From an uncultured Eubacteriales bacterium (GTDB lineage: Bacteria; Bacillota; Clostridia; Oscillospirales; Butyricicoccaceae), in assembly GCA_949740695.1 (NCBI GenBank), contig CATJIY010000211.1, forward strand, positions 1-8,783: a DNA stretch of 8,783 bases, given 5' to 3'. Each line of letters begins with the position of its first letter. Within the stretch, counting starts at the first letter, position 1. The notes under the pieces are model-generated. The model saw nothing but the letters and a program-made list of their open reading frames with translations. It was not told the DNA's origin and did not search any database. Position numbers and translations under genes: made by a program. Of this stretch, positions 1 through 7,186 are shown in pieces.

Positions 1-665
1 CCGGTCAAATGCAATACAACCCGGACGGCAGCATCGCGGGAGGTTTTGATTCCATCATTCCCACCATGCTCTCCGGCCTGTCCCCCTTTCTCATCGCGAT
101 AGTGGTGGTGCTGGTGCTTTCCGCCTCCATGTCTACCTTATCTTCTCTGGTGCTGGCTTCCAGCTCTACCCTGACCCTGGACTTTATCAAAGGCGCCTTA
201 GTGAAAAAACTGGAAGAAAAGAAGCAGCTTTTCATTATGCGTTTGCTAATTGTGGCGTTTATCCTGATTTCAGTGGTGCTGGCTCTGATCCAGTACAAAT
301 CCAGCGTCACCTTCATCGCCCAACTGATGGGCGTATCCTGGGGCGCGCTGGCCGGCGCTTTTCTGGCGCCCTTCCTCTATGGCTTGTATTGGCGGCGGAC
401 CACGAAAGCGGCCTGTTGGGTCAGTTTCCTGTTTTCTACCATTATGATGCTGGCCAATATTTTTTGGCGGTCCAGTTTCCCTGTTCTTCTGCAATCCCCG
501 ATCAACGCAGGCGCTTTCTGTATGATTGCCGGGCTGATTCTGGTGCCGCTGATAAGCGTTTGCACCAAAGCCCCTGACGCCCTTCATCTCAATCAGGTGT
601 TCAGTTGCTACGACCGGAAGGTAACCGTTTCGGTAAAGGATTCCATCGGAGATCCCCAGACTTGA
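1..665 (+). CDS. Sodium:solute symporter family protein, C-terminal part (5' end outside window)
   Basis: The reading frame is open from base 3 and gives 220 residues to a TGA at 663-665. The methionine at base 9 is internal, not the start. The piece is very hydrophobic, with about five membrane segments. One of them contains the serine-rich SASMSTLSSLVLASSS stretch, which is typical of a conserved core helix in the sodium:solute symporter (SSS) family. A basic loop (KKLEEKK) follows, and the protein ends in a polar tail of about 35 residues. SSS members are sodium-driven importers of organic acids, amino acids, sugars or vitamins. The substrate cannot be read from this fragment. It lies 103 bases upstream of iorA on the same strand with no terminator between, so uptake of an aromatic or other organic acid is a reasonable guess from context only. 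Confidence 0.85.
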   Translation, partial: GQMQYNPDGSIAGGFDSIIPTMLSGLSPFLIAIVVVLVLSASMSTLSSLVLASSSTLTLDFIKGALVKKLEEKKQLFIMRLLIVAFILISVVLALIQYKSSVTFIAQLMGVSWGALAGAFLAPFLYGLYWRRTTKAACWVSFLFSTIMMLANIFWRSSFPVLLQSPINAGAFCMIAGLILVPLISVCTKAPDALHLNQVFSCYDRKVTVSVKDSIGDPQT

Positions 666-690
666 TTTTTCTTCCGAAATTTGTTATCAT
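662..690 (+). promoter_or_regulatory. Candidate sigma-A promoter upstream of iorA
   Basis: TTGATT (662-667) and TATCAT (685-690) are separated by exactly 17 bases, which matches a vegetative promoter at 4 of 6 and 5 of 6 positions. The -35 element overlaps the symporter stop codon. Directly behind it TTGACG (691-696) could be a second -35, but its -10 at the right distance is poor. No hairpin terminator lies between the symporter and iorA, so read-through from upstream is equally possible. Confidence 0.4.
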
Positions 691-768
691 TTGACGGGAT
701 TTTGCAGCATTTATCCTATCCTGTTTTTGCATTTTGATTTTTTCATATCCCGATAAGGAGGATTTTCT

Positions 769-2499
769 ATGAAAACCCTAATGCTCGGCAACGAAGCAGT
801 TGCCAGAGGACTTTATGAGGCAGGCTGCGCCTTTGTCTCCAGTTATCCGGGCACCCCCAGTACCGAGATCACCGAGGCCGCCGCCAAATACCCCGAAATT
901 TACGCCGAGTGGGCGCCCAATGAAAAGGTAGCGATGGAAAGCGCCTTTGGCGCTTCTCTCGCAGGCCGCAGGGTCTTTTGCGGCATGAAGCACGTGGGAT
1001 TGAACGTGGCCGCCGACCCGCTTTTTACCATCGCCTATACCGGAGTCAACGGCGGTATGATTATCGGCGTGGCCGACGACGCGGGCATGCACAGCTCTCA
1101 GAACGAGCAAGATTCCCGCCACTATGCCAAGGCTGCCAAGCTTCCCATGTTGGAGCCGGCCGATTCGGCCGAGGCCCTGGCTTTTGCCAAACTGGCCTAT
1201 GACCTCTCTGAGCAGTTCGACACTCCGGTAATCTTAAAGATGTGTACCCGGGTTTCCCATTCCCAAAGCCTGGTAGAGTTAGGGGAGCGCATCGAACACG
1301 TTAAGACCTATGCCAAAGACCCTGGCAAATACATTATGATGCCTGGCAACGCTAAGCGCCGCCATCCCATTGTGGAGCAACGGCTGCAGGACCTGGCCGC
1401 TTGGGCGGAAACTGCCGAAATCAACCGGGTGGAATCGGGTAAGAACCGTAAAATTGGCATCATCACCTCTTCCACCAGCTACCAATATGTAAAAGAAGCC
1501 TGTGGAGACGCTTATCCGGTGCTCAAGCTGGGTATGGTCTGGCCTCTGCCAGAAAAAAAACTGCGGGATTTTGCCCGCTCGGTGGAGCAGCTGATCGTGG
1601 TGGAAGAGCTAGACGGCTTTCTTGAGGAACACTGCCGCAATCTGGGTCTGGCCTGTACCGGCAAGGAACGCTTCTCTCTGCTGGACGAACTAAGTCAGAA
1701 TAAGGTAGCCGGCCAGCTGGCTCAAACCAGCGCTTCCGGCCCCGCCCTTGACGCGGCCATCCCCAACCGCCCGCCAGTGATGTGCGCCGGATGCCCTCAT
1801 CGAGGTCTCTTTTATACCTTAGCAAAAAACAAACTGACCGTTATGGGCGATATCGGCTGCTATACTTTGGGCGCGGTGCCCCCTTTGGGCGCTATCGACA
1901 CCACGGTTTGTATGGGTGCTTCGGTGTCCAGCCTCCACGGCTTTGTCAAGGCCGGTGGGAAATCGGACACAGTGGCGGTCATCGGAGATTCTACCTTTAT
2001 GCATTCAGGGGTTACCGGTCTGATTAACATGGCTTATAACGAGTCCTGCGGCACGGTGATTATCCTGGACAACTCCATCACTGGCATGACCGGCCATCAG
2101 CAGAACCCCACCACCGGCTTTAACCTGAAGGGCGATCCCTGTACCAAAATTGATCTGGAGGCTCTTTGCAAGTCTATCGGTATTCGCCGGGTACGGGTAG
2201 TAGACCCCTATGATCTGGAACAATGCGATCAGGCTATCCAAGAGGAAAGCCAAGCGAAAGAGCCCTCGGTAATCATCTCCCGCCGGCCCTGTGCTCTTCT
2301 AAAATATGTCAAACATAAAGCGCCTCTGCTGGCTGACCCGGCCAAATGCGTAGGCTGCAAAGCCTGTATGAAGATCGCCTGTCCCGCCATCAGCATCCGG
2401 GAAAGCAAGGCCGCCATTGACAGCACGCTTTGCACTGGCTGCGGCGTTTGCCAGCAGCTCTGCAAATTTGACGCGCTGCAAACCGGTAAGGAGGATTGA
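769..2499 (+). CDS. iorA: Indolepyruvate ferredoxin oxidoreductase, alpha subunit
   Basis: This 576-residue protein is the catalytic subunit of the oxygen-sensitive enzyme that oxidatively decarboxylates aryl-pyruvates (from Trp, Phe, Tyr) to aryl-acetyl-CoA, passing electrons to ferredoxin; the reaction is reversible. The N-terminal pyrimidine-binding half carries SYPGTPSTEI (25-34) and NEKVAMES, where Glu52 is the likely TPP-activating glutamate. The TPP/Mg-binding half has CAGCPHRG (339-346), GDIGCYTLG (360-368) and the GDS...LDN pair (406-408 and 433-435). The C-terminus is a ferredoxin domain with two 4Fe-4S motifs: Cys527, 530, 533, 538 in the CX2CX2CX4CP spacing known for this family, and Cys555, 558, 561, 565. 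The length is close to family norm. The start is supported by AAGGAGGA at 755-762, six bases before the ATG. The stop is two bases from the iorB start. Confidence 0.95.
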   Translation: MKTLMLGNEAVARGLYEAGCAFVSSYPGTPSTEITEAAAKYPEIYAEWAPNEKVAMESAFGASLAGRRVFCGMKHVGLNVAADPLFTIAYTGVNGGMIIGVADDAGMHSSQNEQDSRHYAKAAKLPMLEPADSAEALAFAKLAYDLSEQFDTPVILKMCTRVSHSQSLVELGERIEHVKTYAKDPGKYIMMPGNAKRRHPIVEQRLQDLAAWAETAEINRVESGKNRKIGIITSSTSYQYVKEACGDAYPVLKLGMVWPLPEKKLRDFARSVEQLIVVEELDGFLEEHCRNLGLACTGKERFSLLDELSQNKVAGQLAQTSASGPALDAAIPNRPPVMCAGCPHRGLFYTLAKNKLTVMGDIGCYTLGAVPPLGAIDTTVCMGASVSSLHGFVKAGGKSDTVAVIGDSTFMHSGVTGLINMAYNESCGTVIILDNSITGMTGHQQNPTTGFNLKGDPCTKIDLEALCKSIGIRRVRVVDPYDLEQCDQAIQEESQAKEPSVIISRRPCALLKYVKHKAPLLADPAKCVGCKACMKIACPAISIRESKAAIDSTLCTGCGVCQQLCKFDALQTGKED

Positions 2500-2501
2500 T
2501 T

Positions 2502-3074
2502 ATGAACACCAAAAATATCATGATCGTGGGCGTGGGCGGCCAAGGAAGCCTGCTGGCCTCTAAACTACTGGGCCGCCTGCTGATTACCCGGGGGCTGGAC
2601 GTCAAAGTGTCCGAGGTCCACGGAATGAGTCAGCGGGGCGGCAGCGTGGTTACCTATGTCCGCTTTGGAGAAAAGGTATATTCCCCCATTGTCGATAAGG
2701 GCCAAGCTGATTTTATCGTTTCTTTTGAACTGCTGGAAGCCGCTCGGTACACCGAATATCTTAAGCCTCAAGGCAAAGTCATCGCTTCCCTCCAACAAAT
2801 CAATCCTATGCCGGTAATCACCGGCGCCGCCGAGTATCCCTCTGGCTTAGCGGAACGGATGAAAAGCGCCGGCATTGATATCGACGCTTTCGACGCTCTT
2901 TCTCTGGCCGAGCAGGCCGGCTCCGCCAAGGCGGTGAACATCGTCTTGATGGGGCGGCTTTCCCGTTACTTTGACTTCACCTTGGAAGAATGGATGGAAG
3001 CCATCGCTCACAGCGTCCCGGAGCGGTTTTTAGCCATGAATCAAAAAGCTTTCGCACTGGGCCGGGGCGAATAA
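2502..3074 (+). CDS. iorB: Indolepyruvate ferredoxin oxidoreductase, beta subunit
   Basis: This 190-residue protein is the gamma-domain type partner of IorA, needed for the cytoplasmic heterodimeric enzyme and thought to contribute to CoA handling. It opens with a glycine-rich motif GVGGQGS (10-16), followed by EVHGMSQRGGSV (38-49), the signature of the pyruvate/ketoisovalerate oxidoreductase catalytic domain. A conserved NIVLMGRL segment follows near 146-153. The ATG at 2502 is preferred over an upstream in-frame TTG at 2496, because AAGGAGGA at 2488-2495 sits six bases before the ATG and would overlap the TTG. With only two bases between the iorA stop and this start, the two subunits are almost certainly co-translated. 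A 154-base gap then precedes the ligase gene. Confidence 0.94.
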   Translation: MNTKNIMIVGVGGQGSLLASKLLGRLLITRGLDVKVSEVHGMSQRGGSVVTYVRFGEKVYSPIVDKGQADFIVSFELLEAARYTEYLKPQGKVIASLQQINPMPVITGAAEYPSGLAERMKSAGIDIDAFDALSLAEQAGSAKAVNIVLMGRLSRYFDFTLEEWMEAIAHSVPERFLAMNQKAFALGRGE

Positions 3075-3228
3075 TTTCCTCTCCGCTGAAGCTTTATCCG
3101 GCAGCTTTCTCAATCAGGGCTTGTTTCAAAAAGAAAAGATTGTTCATGCAGGTCCTGGCATCCGCTTTCAAATCATCGGAATGTCAGAAAAATAGGCGCT
3201 ACGCCAACCGTAGAAAGGAAGGATTCCT

Positions 3229-4530
3229 GTGTCCCATCGCTATTATCAGCCCGAGATCGAAACCGCCTCTCGGGAACAAATTCTTGCTTGGCAGAAAGAA
3301 CGCCTGGTAAAACAGGTGCGCCATGTTTGGGATCATGTACCTTATTATCGCAAAAAAATGGAGGAAAAAGGAGTGACTCCTGACGATATTCAGGAGGTGG
3401 CCGATCTGTGCAAGCTGCCGTTTCTCACCAAAGATGATCTGCGGGAGGCCTATCCCTATGGTCTGCTGGCCAAGCCCTTGACCGACTGCGTCCGTATCCA
3501 GTCCACCTCCGGCACCACTGGAAAGCGGGTGGTAGCTTTCTATACCCAGCACGATCTGGATTTGTGGGAGGACTGCTGCGCCCGAGCCATCGTGGCCGCT
3601 GGCGGCACGAACGAGGACGTGTGCCACGTCTCTTATGGTTATGGTCTGTTTACCGGCGGTCCCGGATTAAACGGAGGCAGCCACAAGGTAGGCTGCCTCA
3701 CTTTACCCATGTCCTCAGGCAATACCGACCGCCAGTTGCAATTTATGATCGACTTAGGGTCCACGATTCTCTGCTGCACCCCCTCCTACGCAGCTTATCT
3801 AGCGGAATCCGTCCATGACCGGGGACTGCGGGACAAACTGAAACTGAAAGCCGGCATCTTCGGCGCCGAGGCCTGGAGCGAGGAAATGCGCCGGAACATT
3901 GAAAAACAGTTGGGTATCAAAGCCTATGACATCTATGGACTCACCGAAATTTCCGGTCCCGGCGTCAGCTTTGAATGTGAAGCCCAGACCGGCATGCACA
4001 TCAACGAGGATCACTTCATCGCGGAGATCATCGACCCCAACACCGGCGAGGTGCTGTCCGATGGACAGAAGGGCGAGCTGGTCTTTACTTCTATCACCAA
4101 GGAGGCATTTCCCCTTTTGCGCTACCGCACCCGAGATATCTGTATTCTCACTCGGGAACCATGTCCTTGCGGCCGCACCCATGTAAAGATGACCAAACCC
4201 ATGGGCCGTAGCGACGATATGCTGATTATCAAGGGCGTCAACGTATTCCCCTCCCAAATCGAAACGGTTTTGCTGGAGCAAGGTTATCCGGCCAATTACC
4301 AGATTCTTGTGGACCGGGTGAACAATTCGGATACTTTGGAAGTTCAGGTAGAAATGACCGCTGAAAACTTCTCTGACTCTTTGGCCCGCATCACCGAAAT
4401 GGAAAAATCTCTAGTTTCCGCCCTCAAGGCCATGTTGGGTATCTACGCCAAAGTCAAGCTGGTAGCGCCTAAGTCCATCGTCCGCAGCGAGGGCAAAGCG
4501 GTCCGGGTGATTGATAATCGGAAAATTTAA
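3229..4530 (+). CDS. paaK: Phenylacetate-CoA ligase (AMP-forming, PaaK type)
   Basis: This 433-residue cytoplasmic adenylate-forming enzyme activates phenylacetate or a related aryl-acetate with ATP and CoA, giving aryl-acetyl-CoA, AMP and pyrophosphate. The P-loop-like motif STSGTTGKR is at 92-100. DIYGLTE, the conserved adenylate-binding motif, is at 234-240. YRTRD (299-303) contains the ribose-binding aspartate, and GRSDDMLIIKG (326-336) leads into the small mobile C-terminal domain. The length matches PaaK. The start is a GTG preceded by AAAGGAAGGA (3214-3223); an in-frame TAG at 3211 rules out any upstream start. The product is the same type of thioester made by IorAB, so the two enzymes share a pathway. 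Paralogs in gut Clostridia commonly sit beside IOR genes. The exact aryl acid (phenyl-, 4-hydroxyphenyl- or indole-acetate) cannot be told from sequence. Confidence 0.93.
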   Translation: MSHRYYQPEIETASREQILAWQKERLVKQVRHVWDHVPYYRKKMEEKGVTPDDIQEVADLCKLPFLTKDDLREAYPYGLLAKPLTDCVRIQSTSGTTGKRVVAFYTQHDLDLWEDCCARAIVAAGGTNEDVCHVSYGYGLFTGGPGLNGGSHKVGCLTLPMSSGNTDRQLQFMIDLGSTILCCTPSYAAYLAESVHDRGLRDKLKLKAGIFGAEAWSEEMRRNIEKQLGIKAYDIYGLTEISGPGVSFECEAQTGMHINEDHFIAEIIDPNTGEVLSDGQKGELVFTSITKEAFPLLRYRTRDICILTREPCPCGRTHVKMTKPMGRSDDMLIIKGVNVFPSQIETVLLEQGYPANYQILVDRVNNSDTLEVQVEMTAENFSDSLARITEMEKSLVSALKAMLGIYAKVKLVAPKSIVRSEGKAVRVIDNRKI

Positions 4531-4535
4531 GGAGG
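4529..4535 (+). promoter_or_regulatory. Ribosome binding site that decides the ACT-protein start
   Basis: AAGGAGG overlaps the last base or two of the ligase stop codon. It lies two bases before an ATG at 4538 and eight bases before an ATG at 4544. The second distance is the workable one, so the start is placed at 4544. Confidence 0.75.
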
Positions 4536-4543
4536 GTATGACC

Positions 4544-4978
4544 ATGCGTATTCATCAGATCTCTGTCTTTTTGGAAAACCGAGCCGGCCAGTTGGCCGAA
4601 ATCACCAAAGTTTTGGCCCAAAACAATATTGACCTCCGGGCCATTTCCATTGCTGAAACCTCTGATTACGGTGTTTTGCGGATGATCGTGGACGACGCCG
4701 AGCGGGCCACCTCTATCCTGTTGGCCAACGGCTATATCTTGTCTATGACCCCAGTGCTGGCGGCCGCTGTACCCGATGCTCCCGGGGGCCTAGCTCCGGT
4801 GCTGGGTCTGTTGGCCCAAGGGCAGATTGATATTGAATATATGTACTCCCTGTTTACCCATGTAGAAAATAAGGCCTACATGGTATTCCGCATTTCAGAT
4901 GAGGAAAAATTCCAACAGCTGATGGAGCAAAATGGTATGCAACTGTGCTCCGCCCAGGAGCTGGGCTTAAAATCCTAA
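4544..4978 (+). CDS. Tandem ACT-domain protein
   Basis: This 144-residue soluble protein is built of two ACT domains, roughly residues 3-66 and 70-137. The first begins ISVFLENRAGQLAEIT, the usual first strand and glycine turn of an amino-acid-binding ACT fold, and continues with NNIDLRAIS. The second repeats the pattern with VPDAPGGLAPVLGLL and QIDIEYMYSL. No catalytic domain is attached. Stand-alone double-ACT proteins are commonly found next to PaaK-type ligases and IOR genes in anaerobes and are presumed to sense amino acids or related ligands. Here it starts 13 bases after the ligase stop and shares its ribosome binding site region, so the two are co-transcribed. A role as an allosteric partner or sensor for the ligase is inference. 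It is the last gene before a strong terminator. Confidence 0.9.
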   Translation: MRIHQISVFLENRAGQLAEITKVLAQNNIDLRAISIAETSDYGVLRMIVDDAERATSILLANGYILSMTPVLAAAVPDAPGGLAPVLGLLAQGQIDIEYMYSLFTHVENKAYMVFRISDEEKFQQLMEQNGMQLCSAQELGLKS

Positions 4979-4995
4979 TCTTTTTATTGTCTTTT

Positions 4996-5029
4996 TCGCC
5001 TCGCCGGATTCCGCGGCGAGGCGATTTTT
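4996..5029 (+). terminator. Intrinsic terminator of the ior-paaK-ACT cluster
   Basis: A perfect 10-base-pair GC-rich stem (4996-5005 with 5015-5024) encloses a nine-base loop and is followed by five T residues (5025-5029). It begins 17 bases after the ACT-protein stop. The opposite strand has A rather than T after the stem, so it works on the + strand only. Confidence 0.92.
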
Positions 5030-5170
5030 GTTCCTTTCCAGTTCTAGCCGGCAAAGTTTTCGCATCTGTTGAACCAAGGCTTTCGCATGGATGTCCCCTT
5101 TGATGGGAACTCTATCTTTGGGCTGCTTTTCTTTTGCCCTAACCATTCCAAAAACAGGAGGACCCCCTTT

Positions 5171-6154
5171 ATGTGTACTGCGATCACCTACCAAAACCAA
5201 AGCTGTTACTTTGGCCGAACGCTGGACTTGGAATATCGCTATCGGGAACAGGTCACCATTACCCCGCGCAGATATCCCTTTCACTTCCAGCAGCTTCCGC
5301 CTATGGACCGGCACTACGCCATGATCGGCATGGCGTATATTCAGAAGGACTATCCTCTTTATTACGACGCTACCAACGAAATGGGCCTGAGCATAGCAGG
5401 TTTAAACTTCCCCGGAAACGCCCACTATTTTTCCCAGGACTGCGACTGGAAAGGCTCCTGCCTGGCTGTCCATGAACTGATCCCCTGGGTGCTGGGCCAG
5501 TGCGCCAGCTTGGAAGAGGTGCGGCAGCTGCTTTCCAATGTCCGGCTGATGGACTGGCCCTTCCAGCCAGATCTTCCTCCAGCTACCCTACATTGGATTG
5601 CCGCCCATGGATCGGAAGCCATCACCATTGAGCCGCTTCCCGGCGGACTGAAACTCTATGACAATCCAATCGGTGTGCTAACCAATAATCCTCCTTTTGA
5701 CAGCCAGCTCTATCTGCTGGATAACTATATGAATCTCACATCCCAAAAGCCGGAGAACCGCTTTTGTCCCAAGCTGCAACTGCGCGCTTATTCTCATGGC
5801 ATGGGCGCTATGGGCCTGCCTGGCGATCTTTCCTCCACCTCTCGATTTGTCCGGGCAGCTTTTACCAAACTAAACTCGATCTGCGGTCCCTCTGAAGAAG
5901 AATCTGTCAGCCAGGTTTTTCACATCCTTGGGTCAGTACAGGTAAGCCGCGGCTGCGTGGACCTGGGCGATGAACAGTATGACGTAACCCAATATACCTC
6001 CTGCTGCAACGCTGATAAAGGAATTTATTACTATACCAGCTACGCTAACCGGCAGATTACCGCCGTAGACATGCACCGAGAACCTCTGGAGGACCGCCAG
6101 CTGATCTGCTACCCGATGATTGAAAAGCAACAGATTTTCCTACAAAATGCCTGA
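5171..6154 (+). CDS. bsh: Choloylglycine hydrolase family protein (bile salt hydrolase type)
   Basis: This 327-residue Ntn-hydrolase is predicted to cleave the amide bond of glycine- or taurine-conjugated bile salts, releasing the amino acid and free bile acid. The protein begins MCTAI; removal of Met1 would expose nucleophile Cys2. By pattern against the Clostridium perfringens enzyme, the other active-site residues are present: Arg16 and Asp19 in FGRTLD, Asn79 in GLNFPG, Asn172 in LTNNP, and Arg225 in STSRFVRAAF. The late motif DVTQYTSC...KGIYYY is also typical. There is no signal peptide, so the enzyme is cytoplasmic. The ATG at 5171 is chosen because it places Cys2 correctly and has CAGGAGGA at 5155-5162; the frame extends upstream but has no better start. 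The gene stands alone between two terminators. Penicillin V acylase or another linear-amide hydrolase is the alternative, but the motifs favour bile salts. Confidence 0.92.
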   Translation: MCTAITYQNQSCYFGRTLDLEYRYREQVTITPRRYPFHFQQLPPMDRHYAMIGMAYIQKDYPLYYDATNEMGLSIAGLNFPGNAHYFSQDCDWKGSCLAVHELIPWVLGQCASLEEVRQLLSNVRLMDWPFQPDLPPATLHWIAAHGSEAITIEPLPGGLKLYDNPIGVLTNNPPFDSQLYLLDNYMNLTSQKPENRFCPKLQLRAYSHGMGAMGLPGDLSSTSRFVRAAFTKLNSICGPSEEESVSQVFHILGSVQVSRGCVDLGDEQYDVTQYTSCCNADKGIYYYTSYANRQITAVDMHREPLEDRQLICYPMIEKQQIFLQNA

Positions 6155-6155
6155 C

Positions 6156-6185
6156 ACAAAAAAGAGCCTTCCGGCTCTTTTTTGT
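6156..6185. terminator. Bidirectional intrinsic terminator between convergent genes
   Basis: A perfect 13-base-pair stem (6156-6168 with 6173-6185) encloses a TTCC loop. Six A residues lie in the left arm and six T residues in the right arm, so each strand reads GC stem followed by a U run. It starts one base after the hydrolase stop and ends four bases before the stop of the converging membrane-protein gene, so it can end transcripts from both sides. Confidence 0.93.
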
Positions 6186-6189
6186 ACTT

Positions 6190-6678
6190 TTATTGTTTTT
6201 GCCTCTGGGGCTGGGCCGCGATCTCCCTCCGGTGGCCTAAATGAATACCAATATGGCCCACGCCCAGCATCACCGTTGCCAATCCCAAAAGCAGATTTCT
6301 TCCATAGACCGCCAACAGAAAAAAAGCTGCTACCGGCAATGTGGCTCCAGCCACCGGAATCCCTAAAAAATCACTGTAAAAATCCTCCATGGTTTTTGGT
6401 CCGCGAAAATAGCGAATCCACCAAATTTCATACAGCGCCAGCAAGAGAAATCCACCGGCCAACCAAAAACTCCAGAGGGGAAAGGGCCTGAAATTTATAA
6501 AAATCAGACTAAAAACGGTCGCCGCCCCTTGCCCGACCCGTTCCAACCAGACTAAGACCGGAGGCTCCCCAGCGGCATATCGTTCATAATCCACTGGTTT
6601 ATACCGGTTCCAAATCAAGTTGGGCAAAAACAGCAGGATCAAAAAAATGAATCCTACATAAGAAAATCCAAAATGCAT
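6190..6678 (-). CDS. Small polytopic membrane protein of unknown function
   Basis: I do not recognise a characterised family for this 162-residue protein, though it has the look of a conserved hypothetical of Clostridia. It has four or five membrane segments, at about 4-23, possibly 50-64, 68-88, 107-125 and 128-148. Between the first two is a hydrophilic stretch with a KPVDYERY motif (27-34). A second polar loop, RGPKTMEDFYSDFLG (92-106), lies in the middle. The C-terminal tail is short and rich in His, Arg and Gln. The start codon shares one base with the stop of the Asp23-family gene (TAATG) and no ribosome binding site is visible, so translation is probably coupled to that gene. A partner or membrane anchor role for the Asp23-like protein is speculation based only on this coupling. 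The gene ends at a shared bidirectional terminator. Confidence 0.82.
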   Translation of the reverse strand: MHFGFSYVGFIFLILLFLPNLIWNRYKPVDYERYAAGEPPVLVWLERVGQGAATVFSLIFINFRPFPLWSFWLAGGFLLLALYEIWWIRYFRGPKTMEDFYSDFLGIPVAGATLPVAAFFLLAVYGRNLLLGLATVMLGVGHIGIHLGHRREIAAQPQRQKQ

Positions 6679-7016
6679 TATTTTGCAGCCACACCAGCAA
6701 CATAAACGTTTACTGAGGCCACCTCAATGCCGATAGCCGCGTCTACCGCAGTTTTCACTGCCCGTTGGACCTCCTTGGCCACCTGCGCAATTACATTGCC
6801 CACAGCGGATAAAATATGTACGTCTACCGAACAGATGCCGATTTCACTGGTGGCTACCGTCACTCCTTTTACCGCCGACTGGGGCGCCGCGGCCAATGCC
6901 GCCACGCCGGAAACCGCCAGCGCCGCTTGGGCGGCGATCTCCCCCACTGCGGCAAACGACACTCGAATGGCGCCGCCTTCCTCCTGAATATCCAGATACT
7001 CCTTTTCGTCCGCCAT
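6678..7016 (-). CDS. Asp23/Gls24 family envelope stress response protein
   Basis: This 112-residue soluble protein covers one Asp23/Gls24 (DUF322) domain. The family pattern is visible as GAIRVSFAAVGEIAAQAAL (15-33), followed by SGVAAL, the VHILSAVGNVIAQVAKEVQRAV helix region (66-87) and the closing VASVNVYVAGV (99-109). It is unusually alanine- and valine-rich. Family members are abundant cell-envelope-associated proteins linked to envelope stress or lipid homeostasis. The ATG at 7016 is preferred: GGAAAGGAG (7025-7033) lies eight bases before it, and a good promoter at 7062-7090 lies inside the longer open frame that could start at 7133. By position after spoIIIAH it corresponds to Bacillus subtilis yqhY, but accB and accC, which sit between in that species, are missing here. 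Confidence 0.9.
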   Translation of the reverse strand: MADEKEYLDIQEEGGAIRVSFAAVGEIAAQAALAVSGVAALAAAPQSAVKGVTVATSEIGICSVDVHILSAVGNVIAQVAKEVQRAVKTAVDAAIGIEVASVNVYVAGVAAK

Positions 7017-7061
7017 CTGAACCGCTCCTTTCCGCAGGCAATGGTTGTCTATTCTTATCGT

Positions 7062-7090
7062 ATTGTACCCCATTCCGGGCTGTTTGGCAA
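7062..7090 (-). promoter_or_regulatory. Sigma-A-like promoter of the Asp23-membrane protein unit
   Basis: Reading the - strand, TTGCCA (7090-7085) and TACAAT (7067-7062) are separated by exactly 17 bases, matching consensus at 4 of 6 and 5 of 6 positions. Transcription would begin near 7055, about 40 bases before the chosen ATG. This gives the unit vegetative expression independent of the sporulation operon upstream. Confidence 0.75.
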
Positions 7091-7186
7091 GCAAAAGTAT
7101 AAAAATGATTTTTAATTGGGGCGTCATTCTCATCCATTTTTACAAAGAACATGGATCTGACAGGCATCCTATGCTGCAATACGCGA

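Noticed and set aside
3075..3228. Possible promoter or terminator in the gap between iorB and the ligase gene.
   Set aside because: TTGTTT at 3121 has no -10 at suitable spacing. The only hairpins (such as GGCG-CTA-CGCC near 3194-3204) are very short and lack a T-run. I see no clear signal.
5069..5170. N-terminal extension of the bile salt hydrolase from a TTG at 5069.
   Set aside because: It would bury the catalytic Cys2. The ATG at 5171 has a good ribosome binding site and matches the family start.
5030..5170. Promoter for the hydrolase gene, for example TTGAAC at 5069.
   Set aside because: No acceptable -10 lies 16-18 bases downstream, so I could not support a call, although a promoter must exist because a strong terminator precedes this region.
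6120..6491. 123-codon + strand open frame overlapping the end of the hydrolase gene and the terminator.
   Set aside because: It runs through the bidirectional terminator and antisense to the membrane-protein gene, is proline-rich with no domain, and has no ribosome binding site.
6678..7133. Longer version of the Asp23-family protein starting at 7133 with 39 extra N-terminal residues.
   Set aside because: The extension contains a good promoter at 7062-7090 and has no ribosome binding site, while the ATG at 7016 has one at the right distance and gives a normal-length domain.
7140..7165. Short inverted repeat ATCCAT...ATGGAT upstream of the Asp23 promoter as an operator or terminator.
   Set aside because: Six-base arms with a 12-13 base spacer occur easily by chance and there is no T-run or known operator match.
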